6,369 nucleotides of DNA from NCBI GenBank assembly GCA_947165725.1, contig CAMVBL010000061.1, positions 1 through 6,369 of the forward strand. Direction: 5' to 3'. The notes beneath the pieces were generated by a model. The model worked only from the letters and a program-made list of their open reading frames with translations. It was not told where the DNA came from and searched no databases. Position numbers and translations under genes: made by a program. This document shows positions 1 through 6,198 of this stretch, one piece after another. Position 1 is the first letter of the stretch; every line of letters starts with the position of its first letter. Source of the DNA: an uncultured Caryophanales bacterium (GTDB lineage Bacteria; Bacillota_I; Bacilli_A; RFN20; CAG-826).

Positions 1-2
1 CA

Positions 3-3000
3 TTAAGGGGCTTTAGACGTGGTGTATGGAAATCCACTCATAACATGGTTTTCATGCTCACTCTTATCATTATTGCGTTTGTCACTTTGGATCCTCTATG
101 CAAATTCGTTGAAGGATTTGACTTATCTAGATTTATCCATGGTTCCTTATATATTAGGCAACTTGAAGATGGCGTAGAGGCAATGGTGTACTACATTCCA
201 GTTACCACTGTGAAAGAAACCGCTGCGGAATTCGTCAAAGGTTTATACTTTGTCTATGACGTTTCTGCTTCATCAAGTAGCTTAACTAACTTTGCTTTTG
301 CGATTGCAGAATCCGCTATCAAGATTGTCTTATTTATCGTTGATATCATCTTAATCCTTATCTTTGGTAATCTTTTCTCATTCATTACTTGGTATGCAAT
401 TGGTCAACATCTCATACCTAAGTTTGTGAGAACCACAGTTAAAGTTAGATGGTTAGGCGCTATTGAAACAGCGGTTACTTTCGTGGTAACTACTGCCTTA
501 TTCTTTACACCTTTAACATCTCTTGTTAATACACTCAATCAATCCTATCAAAAGAATAAACCAAATTCAGATAATGAAATCGTCATGAACGTTGGTAACT
601 TTGTTGATGCTTATAATAACTCATTATTCGCTAAAATCTTATTCAACTGGACCGCTGATGAAAATGGTATGACTTTTGATACCAAATTCTTCTCCACATT
701 TACCACAGGTATTAGTGAAGACGTGTCCATTAGTTTATTAAAAGAATTCTCTAATGCTTCTAGTGTTTTAGTGAACGCTCTTACTGGCATTAGCCAATCT
801 GAAGGCGGCAAAGTCACCTATGATTACACTAAATTAATCACTAAAGAAATTATCGATTCAACGTTCTCTACTTTAACTAAATCCGAACTCTTAACAACCA
901 TCCTTCCTTTAGCGGTTGATATTGTTTTAAATAGCAAAATACTTGAAGGCTATATCCCAACTCGTTTATTAGACTTAAGCGACGTGGAATGGAAAAACGA
1001 ACTCAGTAATGTCCAAGAAATGATTGATGCCTTATTCGATAGTGGTGTCATGGATTCAGTAATGGTCGCTGATGAAACAGGCCACCGAGAATTCCGCTCA
1101 TTTGATGGTCAAAATACCATCGACTTTATTGATGAAATCATTAATAAACCAAACTTTGATGAAGTGCTTAATGTGTTTAAAACACTTGATAATTCCAAAC
1201 TCTTAGCCCGTGTTGTTCCTGCTCTTGTCACCTATTTCAAATCCGTAAACGACACTGGTGATATGGAAAAATATCTACCATTATCTTGGGATGAAATTTG
1301 TGAATTAAAATGGGGCTATGAATGCTATGTCTTATTTGACTTCTTACACAAAACCGCAACTATTGACCGTGACTTCTTAAAAGCTGTCCTTATCAAAGCG
1401 GGTACATATATCCCAGCGGAAGGTCAGGAAGTTAAAAAACTTGAACAAATCATTTCCGAACACGCTGATGATTTCTGTGATTTAATCGTTGGCAAAATGA
1501 ATACTGCGGGTGAACTTATTGATGTCGATAGTTCAGGACGTACTGTTGTCTTTAAAAATGGCAAACGTCTTGAAGGTAAAAACTACTGTTTATTCGATAT
1601 GATGCTCTTTGAAAAGGCCTTACCACGTATCCTTGGTCAACTATTTGAACTACCAATGATGGATCAATTTGACGGCAAGATTTCTAGTGAAGATATTTCT
1701 GATTTCAGCAAAGCCGTACAAAAATTAAATATTGGAAAAGTCCTTGTTAACTATAAGAAAGAATTCCATTCAGTCTTGGATGTCGTTGCGACATTAGGCA
1801 AAGACGTTGAACTCGTGGAAGCTTTCAGTGCGCCTAATGGTCTTAATTCTTTAATGGAAGAAGAAGGTAAAATCTTTACCATTGAAAAGGTTCATATCAA
1901 TTACTTACAACAAGCCATTGCTAAGATGAGTAAATCCTCACTAATTTATTCTGCGATTGTTCCAATCGTTAAATCATTTATCGCTGATCCAAGTGTCGCT
2001 GATAGTCTTAATGACTTTGGTATTAACACAGACGTCATCGTCAGTGCGATTAATAAAGACATGAAGAAAGATGAACAAAACCGTTCATTCTTTGGTGATT
2101 TAAGCACCTTACTTGATAGCTGGGATGATTTAGGCAGAATCTATAGTGTTGTTGAATCAGGTAATAGTGATAACTTAATGGAACAATTCAAAGATGAAAC
2201 TTTAGTGGATTCTTTCGTTAATATCTTAAGTGCTTTATTTACTAACCCAATCATCAATCCAGAGCCAGAGGCAGGTGATTGGTATGAAAAGAATGAAAAC
2301 CTATATGGTATTTTAGGCTTTGTCTTTAATATGACTTCTAGCATTGGTTTAACAGTAACTAGAGAAAGAATGAGAGAAGTAGAAACATATCATAGTTGGA
2401 CTGGTGATAACGGTGAATTCCAAGCCATTGGTAATATCATTAAATACATCGCCGCTCACGATGTCTTAAAAGCCGCGGATATGTTCGATAATGGCTTATC
2501 AAGGTCGTCTTTAACTAACTTAAAAGAAGAGGGCGAAGGAAAAGTTGGTTTACCAAAACTCTTCGAACTCGTTAACGAATCATATATCTTTAAAACCTCA
2601 TTAGGACCATTCCTAGATAACATGTTTGGTGATGCCTTAAGTGGTTTCTTAATCGATACTGGAACGAATGTCTCATTCTCTAACATTTTAGACTGGGCAG
2701 AAGAAGGCCAAAACATCGCTAACTTATTAGGTTCTTTGATTAATCTAACTCCTGCTGATGATAGTGAAGCGAAAGACTTCTTAACTAACTTTGATATTTC
2801 TACACTTCACGATATCGTCGAACTTAACTATATGCTCCACTCATTATCACATAGTGGTATTTATACCTATGTTGATGAAAACGGCATTAACCATTATCAA
2901 TTTGGTGCTTGGTTCTATCAAAAGATTAGTGACGCAATGGTGAAGTTCACTGTAAACACTAATGAATACGATTTACTCGCTGATCCAAAACCAGGAGAAA

Positions 3001-6000
3001 ATGCTTCTTGGAGTTGGAAAGATAGCTGGGGTATTAAGCCAGGTAATCCGAACGCTGACCCATATTTTGATGAATATGCTGCTAAATATAATCCAGATGG
3101 TACACAAGTCGATACCCATATGATTGCCTATCGTGACTTTGTCTATCTTAACGGTAAACCTAATACTGATGAATCAGTACCAACCGATTGGTGTGATTAT
3201 ACTAACTTCATAGCTAAACAATCGGCCTTCTTAACCGCTCATGAAGCGGACTTAACTGGTTCTTATGCTGCTAATGATTGGAATGCTTATTTTGCTAGTG
3301 ATGATTTCATCGCTGATTATAATGATGTCTTTGAAGTTGATGAAATTTCACGTGTCTGTAAGTTCTTATGCTATGCCTTACGTGTCATGGAAAAGAGAAG
3401 TTCTGGTCCAGATGCTGGTACACAAATTCCTTTAAATAAATTACCAATCCCAGTATTAGGTGGCTTATTAACATCCATTAACGATACAAGCTGCTTACGT
3501 ATTTGTTTATATAACTTCTATCGTGTCGCTGAGGATAACTTATTAACCGGTTATAGTGCTTTTAACACTGCATCCACTTATAACATTTATATCGTCGATG
3601 GTGAACGTCCAATTATGGACTTCACAAATGGTCGTCCTAATAGACAAGCAGAAATTGATAAATTAATGGGCTTCTACCGTGTTCTTGATGAAGCCAATAA
3701 TAATGGTGTTATCGTTGGTAGTGACTTTGATTATTCTAAGATGAATCAAGGTGACTTCTTAAATAAGATGAAAGAGGCCATTATTGACTTCAACAGTTCT
3801 TATGTCTTCCATCGTTCTGGCTCAGGCAAGGTTAATAGTTTAACTACCTTCCAAGGTTTATTTAATTCAATGCTTTCACAAAGTAGTGTGAAGGATGTCA
3901 TCTATTTAGGTGAAAAATCCCCTAAAGATAGTAATGCCACTAACTACACAAATAAAGAAGGTAAGATTGAATATCTTGTCACATCCACCTTCTTAACTGA
4001 TAAGCAAATTAATGACGGTGCTTATAACTTTGATGAACAAAGAAATAAACAAGTTAATGAAATTAATACTCTCATGGACTGTGTTGATTCCTTATATTCC
4101 TTAAAAGATAAAGATGGTAACGCCACAACCGCCATTAACCAAGCGGATATGAACAATAACGATAATATCGATATTATTGAAACATTGTTCAATAGACTTA
4201 ATAATTCCAGCTTACTATATGACTGCTTACCTAACTCCATCTATAACATCTTTGTGGAAAACAATCAGTTAAATATCAGTAATGGCGGTCAATCTGTTGA
4301 ATTCAATAGAGTGGACCCATTCTATCATTACTATTTCAATGACACTGTCAAGAGAAGCAGTGTGGACTATACCGCTAGATATTTATCCACTGATATTTCT
4401 AGCATCATTTCCTTATTAACTGATTATCAAGAATTCAATAATCAACTTGACGGTAAAGAAATGTCTGATCCAACAGTCTTAAAGACCTTAACCGGTACTG
4501 GTGGTGCCTTAAAGAGTGTGCTTTACGATATGCATGATTCTAACTTGTTCCATACTCCTGCTAGAAATATCGATGGTGCTTCTTATTACACCAATAAATT
4601 TGATAATGGTTATACCTTATTTGAAGAATTAGTGAGTAAGATTTGTTCGTTCGTTAAATTAGATGATTTTGCTTATGATAATACTTATGAGCTAGACGTA
4701 TCTACCTATGGTAGTGCTTCCGCTAAATTAACTGCTCGTATTAAAGAAATCACTAAAGCGGATGATACAGGTATCTCCAGCAATGTCTATCACACCGAAC
4801 AAGGCTCAGCCTGGTATCAAGAAATTGATTCCATTATGAATCTTGCTAATACCGCTGCGGGTATGGGCACAGGCTCATCTTTGGATGTTTCAAGTTTTGA
4901 ACTTGATAAATTATCACCAACACAAATCAAGAATATGTTAACCGCAGTTAATAGTTCCGATATCCTTTCTGATGCTTTACCAAAATTCATCGAAGATGGT
5001 TTTGCCTCTATTAACTTAGGTACATTGACTTCTTATAACGATGTTAATTATGCCTATTATCGTTTAGGTCAAGTCGTTTATGGTGGTACAACCGCTACAT
5101 CCCCAGAAGGTAGTGAAATCGATAACATCTATCAAGTGATGAATATCCTTTATAACGAAGGTACTGAAACATATCACACAAATATGAATAATATGACTGA
5201 CTTTGCTAAAGGCACCGATGGTGAAGCCAAGGTCACTGGCTTATTGAAATATATTTATAAGTCACACATCTTTAACACTTCACAAAGTGGTACTTATAAA
5301 CAATATAACGTTGTTGAAGGTCATAATGTTTCCGCTCAAGGTATTATGCTTTATAACTCCTTAGGTACTGACTTATCCGCTTATATTGCTCGAGATGCAG
5401 ATAAATTAACACCTGCTAAGTCAGCCTTAGATAAGATTTCTACCTTATCGACAATCGTCCATATGGAAAACTATTTTGATAGTGAAAATGACATCACATA
5501 TCAAATCGAAGCCAAAGGCTTAAAGACACTCGTGGACTTAACGGATGGTCAAATCAATGCCTCAACATTTAATGATAATAACGTTAACACAATTAAGTCT
5601 AAGAAAGGCTTAATCTTAGGCATCGTTGAAAGTGCTTATAACGCCACTAATGAAACTGATCCAAGCCTCTATAAGCGTTCCGCTATTACAAGTGAATTTA
5701 TCTCAGGCTTATTTAATAACATCTTAGAAAATCAATACACCAAGCTCGACAGTAAACCAACATATCAATATGTGACATTTAGCTTTGGTAATGATGACGC
5801 TTCGTCATTAACATTGGATGATTATAGTGAACTTAACATCATTGAAAGAAATGGTTTAGAAGGTATGCTTGACGCTCTTGATTATATCGGTGCAGGTGCC
5901 ACACCAAGCTCCATGCAAGCAAACCGTGAACAAATCAGAATTAAGTTTGCGATGATGGGTGAAGAGCCAGGCAAGAATGCCCATATGGCCCAAGCCTTAT

Positions 6001-6197
6001 ATCTCACTGAAGCCCATCAATATATCAAGCTATTGAGAAACCCATTAGTGCTCAATGCTGGTGAAATGTTTGTTCCTGTTGATGAAACAGTTACTGATCC
6101 AAGTGTAGATAATAATATCTACAGCAATACTTTCTCATTTAAAGAATATGGTGAATATATCCATACCTTCTTATCAGGAGCAACAATTCTTATTTAA
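3..6197 (+). CDS. Giant membrane-anchored repeat protein with CvpA-like N-terminal module (5' partial)
   Basis: I do not recognise a named gene; the function is unknown. The frame is open from the first complete codon in the window (position 3) to TAA at 6195-6197, over 2,060 codons. The ATG at 45 is the first in-frame start codon here, but it has no Shine-Dalgarno sequence. The codons before it encode a basic GFRRG-containing loop that belongs to the membrane module, so the true start is probably upstream of the window. Three hydrophobic helices (about residues 1-18, 91-114 and 138-160) form a CvpA-like membrane domain. Basic residues between the second and third (K126, R129, K133, R135) mark the cytoplasmic side, so the remaining 1,885 or so residues should lie outside. 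That region carries divergent helical repeats with S-x-L-L-x-x-x-L-P and W-x-x-E signatures. It is rich in Asn, Asp, Ser and Thr and poor in Cys. No sortase signal, enzyme active site or C-terminal membrane helix is visible. A surface or envelope scaffold or adhesin-like role is only a guess. The reading frame is near certain; the domain call is moderate. Confidence 0.93.
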   Translation, partial: LRGFRRGVWKSTHNMVFMLTLIIIAFVTLDPLCKFVEGFDLSRFIHGSLYIRQLEDGVEAMVYYIPVTTVKETAAEFVKGLYFVYDVSASSSSLTNFAFAIAESAIKIVLFIVDIILILIFGNLFSFITWYAIGQHLIPKFVRTTVKVRWLGAIETAVTFVVTTALFFTPLTSLVNTLNQSYQKNKPNSDNEIVMNVGNFVDAYNNSLFAKILFNWTADENGMTFDTKFFSTFTTGISEDVSISLLKEFSNASSVLVNALTGISQSEGGKVTYDYTKLITKEIIDSTFSTLTKSELLTTILPLAVDIVLNSKILEGYIPTRLLDLSDVEWKNELSNVQEMIDALFDSGVMDSVMVADETGHREFRSFDGQNTIDFIDEIINKPNFDEVLNVFKTLDNSKLLARVVPALVTYFKSVNDTGDMEKYLPLSWDEICELKWGYECYVLFDFLHKTATIDRDFLKAVLIKAGTYIPAEGQEVKKLEQIISEHADDFCDLIVGKMNTAGELIDVDSSGRTVVFKNGKRLEGKNYCLFDMMLFEKALPRILGQLFELPMMDQFDGKISSEDISDFSKAVQKLNIGKVLVNYKKEFHSVLDVVATLGKDVELVEAFSAPNGLNSLMEEEGKIFTIEKVHINYLQQAIAKMSKSSLIYSAIVPIVKSFIADPSVADSLNDFGINTDVIVSAINKDMKKDEQNRSFFGDLSTLLDSWDDLGRIYSVVESGNSDNLMEQFKDETLVDSFVNILSALFTNPIINPEPEAGDWYEKNENLYGILGFVFNMTSSIGLTVTRERMREVETYHSWTGDNGEFQAIGNIIKYIAAHDVLKAADMFDNGLSRSSLTNLKEEGEGKVGLPKLFELVNESYIFKTSLGPFLDNMFGDALSGFLIDTGTNVSFSNILDWAEEGQNIANLLGSLINLTPADDSEAKDFLTNFDISTLHDIVELNYMLHSLSHSGIYTYVDENGINHYQFGAWFYQKISDAMVKFTVNTNEYDLLADPKPGENASWSWKDSWGIKPGNPNADPYFDEYAAKYNPDGTQVDTHMIAYRDFVYLNGKPNTDESVPTDWCDYTNFIAKQSAFLTAHEADLTGSYAANDWNAYFASDDFIADYNDVFEVDEISRVCKFLCYALRVMEKRSSGPDAGTQIPLNKLPIPVLGGLLTSINDTSCLRICLYNFYRVAEDNLLTGYSAFNTASTYNIYIVDGERPIMDFTNGRPNRQAEIDKLMGFYRVLDEANNNGVIVGSDFDYSKMNQGDFLNKMKEAIIDFNSSYVFHRSGSGKVNSLTTFQGLFNSMLSQSSVKDVIYLGEKSPKDSNATNYTNKEGKIEYLVTSTFLTDKQINDGAYNFDEQRNKQVNEINTLMDCVDSLYSLKDKDGNATTAINQADMNNNDNIDIIETLFNRLNNSSLLYDCLPNSIYNIFVENNQLNISNGGQSVEFNRVDPFYHYYFNDTVKRSSVDYTARYLSTDISSIISLLTDYQEFNNQLDGKEMSDPTVLKTLTGTGGALKSVLYDMHDSNLFHTPARNIDGASYYTNKFDNGYTLFEELVSKICSFVKLDDFAYDNTYELDVSTYGSASAKLTARIKEITKADDTGISSNVYHTEQGSAWYQEIDSIMNLANTAAGMGTGSSLDVSSFELDKLSPTQIKNMLTAVNSSDILSDALPKFIEDGFASINLGTLTSYNDVNYAYYRLGQVVYGGTTATSPEGSEIDNIYQVMNILYNEGTETYHTNMNNMTDFAKGTDGEAKVTGLLKYIYKSHIFNTSQSGTYKQYNVVEGHNVSAQGIMLYNSLGTDLSAYIARDADKLTPAKSALDKISTLSTIVHMENYFDSENDITYQIEAKGLKTLVDLTDGQINASTFNDNNVNTIKSKKGLILGIVESAYNATNETDPSLYKRSAITSEFISGLFNNILENQYTKLDSKPTYQYVTFSFGNDDASSLTLDDYSELNIIERNGLEGMLDALDYIGAGATPSSMQANREQIRIKFAMMGEEPGKNAHMAQALYLTEAHQYIKLLRNPLVLNAGEMFVPVDETVTDPSVDNNIYSNTFSFKEYGEYIHTFLSGATILI
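45..98 (+). other. Transmembrane helix (first visible)
   Basis: Residues 1-18 are almost wholly hydrophobic (MVFMLTLIIIAFVTLDPL). They follow a basic stretch with three Arg and one Lys upstream of position 33. By the positive-inside rule the chain leaves the cytoplasm here. Confidence 0.85.
315..386 (+). other. Transmembrane helix (second visible)
   Basis: Residues 91-115 (A91 to T115) form a long Ile/Leu/Val/Phe segment interrupted only by K93 and D100. It is followed by a basic stretch (K126, R129, K133, R135), so it should run from outside to inside. Confidence 0.85.
456..524 (+). other. Transmembrane helix (third visible, last in the protein)
   Basis: Residues 138-160 (G138 to about S160) are hydrophobic, with Thr, Ala, Val and Phe. 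They follow the basic cytoplasmic loop. E141 near its start is unusual for a membrane helix. No comparably hydrophobic segment occurs in the following 1,885 residues, which are therefore predicted to be extracytoplasmic. Confidence 0.75.
858..929 (+). repeat. S-x-L-L-x-x-x-L-P repeat, copy at residues 272-295
   Basis: S280-E-L-L-T-T-I-L-P288 followed by LAVDIVLN. This copy opens the first full unit: P288, then Y303-I-P305, then W316 and E319. That order and spacing are repeated in the next unit. Confidence 0.65.
930..968 (+). repeat. S-x-I-L-x-x-x-I-P repeat, copy at residues 296-308
   Basis: N296-S-K-I-L-E-G-Y-I-P305 fits the same nine-residue pattern and starts 17 residues after the previous copy. 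Its Y-I-P corresponds to Y410-L-P412 in the next unit. It may therefore be a fixed second element of the unit and not an independent repeat. Confidence 0.5.
975..1040 (+). repeat. W-x-x-E helix, copy at residues 311-332
   Basis: W316 and E319 are followed by hydrophobic positions V323, M326, I327 and L330, F331, which suggests an amphipathic helix. The Trp lies 28 residues after P288. Confidence 0.55.
1170..1244 (+). repeat. S-x-L-L-x-x-x-V-P repeat, copy at residues 376-400
   Basis: N383-S-K-L-L-A-R-V-V-P392 is preceded by the amphipathic stretch NVFKTLD and followed by ALVTYFKS. This is the clearest match to the copy at residue 280. Confidence 0.65.
1299..1349 (+). repeat. W-x-x-E helix, copy at residues 419-435
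   Basis: W423 and E426 are followed by YVLFDFL. W423 lies 31 residues after P392 and exactly 11 after P412. The same 11-residue step separates P305 and W316 in the preceding unit. Confidence 0.55.
2550..2627 (+). repeat. Degenerate S-x-I-F repeat, copy at residues 836-861
   Basis: S846-Y-I-F-K-T-S-L-G-P855 has one extra residue before the Pro. It is preceded by LPKLFELVNE and followed by FLDNMF. It pairs with the W-x-x-E helix at W884, 29 residues after the Pro, so it forms a third collinear unit. Confidence 0.5.
2682..2747 (+). repeat. W-x-x-E helix, copy at residues 880-901
   Basis: D883-W884-A-E-E887 is followed by I891, L894, L895 and L898 at helical spacing. Confidence 0.5.
4182..4256 (+). 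repeat. S-x-L-L-x-x-x-L-P repeat, copy at residues 1380-1404
   Basis: N1387-S-S-L-L-Y-D-C-L-P1396 is preceded by TLFNRLN and followed by NSIYNIFV. This is a canonical copy about 1,000 residues after the copy at residue 384. Its preceding helix begins directly after an EF-hand-like loop (residues 1368-1379). Confidence 0.6.
4803..4850 (+). repeat. W-x-x-E helix, copy at residues 1587-1602
   Basis: W1590-Y-Q-E1593 is followed by I1594, I1597, M1598 and L1600. It lies 48 residues before the next canonical Ser (S1638). Confidence 0.45.
4926..5003 (+). repeat. S-x-I-L-x-x-x-L-P repeat, copy at residues 1628-1653
   Basis: N1636-S-S-D-I-L-S-D-A-L-P1646 is preceded by IKNMLTAV and followed by KFIEDGF. 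It is a canonical copy near the C-terminal end of the region. Confidence 0.6.
6176..6180 (+). promoter_or_regulatory. Possible Shine-Dalgarno for the YigZ-like gene, with unusually long spacing
   Basis: AGGAG lies inside the last codons of the giant gene, 18 bases before the ATG at 6199. Normal spacing is about 5-10 bases. No ATG, GTG or TTG in the YigZ frame lies closer. Either the motif is fortuitous or the start depends on ribosomes terminating at 6197. Confidence 0.3.
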
Positions 6198-6198
6198 T

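Larger units (their letters stand above)
3..530 (+). other. CvpA-like (colicin V production family) membrane domain, N-terminally incomplete
   Basis: Seen directly: codons 6-32 read RGFRRGVWK, followed by a hydrophobic helix, a 60-70 residue loop, a second hydrophobic helix, a basic segment, the sequence RWLGAIETAV, and a third hydrophobic helix. Known of the CvpA family: a first membrane helix, a GxxRG loop, a second helix, an exposed loop, a third helix, and a fourth helix starting near an N-R-x-x-G-A-hydrophobic motif. The order and spacing here match from the GxxRG loop onward, with W136-L137-G138-A139 standing where the family has its Asn-Arg...Gly motif. If this is right, one more membrane helix lies just upstream of the window. 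CvpA proteins are inner membrane proteins linked to colicin V export and to envelope homeostasis; their biochemical role is not settled. The match is by pattern only. Confidence 0.55.
735..5282 (+). repeat. Divergent helical repeat region of the giant protein
   Basis: A recurring protein-level element can be written as hydrophobic-x-x-hydrophobic, then (N)S-x-[LI]-[LF]-x-x-x-[LIV]-P, then an amphipathic helix. Clear copies carry the Ser at residues 280, 297, 384, 1388 and 1638. Degenerate copies have the Ser, or its equivalent, near 193, 239 (Pro replaced by Thr247), 519 (LFEKALP, Pro at 527), 631/632 (SSLIYSAIVP), 846 (SYIFKTSLGP), 1149, 1251/1252, 1499 (SNLFHTP) and 1740 (SHIFNTS). A second element, W-x-x-E followed by an amphipathic helix, occurs at W316, W423, W884 and W1590. 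Spacing between units runs from about 40 to 170 residues, with polar Asn/Asp/Gly-rich inserts. The repeats are not visible at DNA level, so they are old or under diversifying pressure. I do not recognise the repeat as a named family. Confidence 0.7.

Noticed and set aside
611..817. 68-codon minus-strand open frame
   Set aside because: It lies antisense inside the giant gene, gives no recognisable protein, and is shorter than expected for a real gene overlapping a well-supported one. The same applies to the minus-strand frames at 2141-2344, 2456-2716 and 4022-4240.
3699..3760. Second possible calcium-binding loop around the Asp-rich DFDYSKMNQGD stretch
   Set aside because: The Glu at the twelfth position and the regular Asp/Asn spacing of an EF-hand are missing.
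4022..4240. Minus-strand frame of 72 codons with a hydrophobic, membrane-like stretch
   Set aside because: The hydrophobicity is the complement of Asn/Asp/Lys-rich codons on the + strand (AAT/GAT read backwards give Ile/Leu). It has no convincing ribosome binding site or context.
1981..6110. Short DNA repeat: 'gatccaagtgt' near 1986 and again near 6097
   Set aside because: Both encode Asp-Pro-Ser-Val with the same favoured codons. There is no extended similarity around them, so codon bias explains it.
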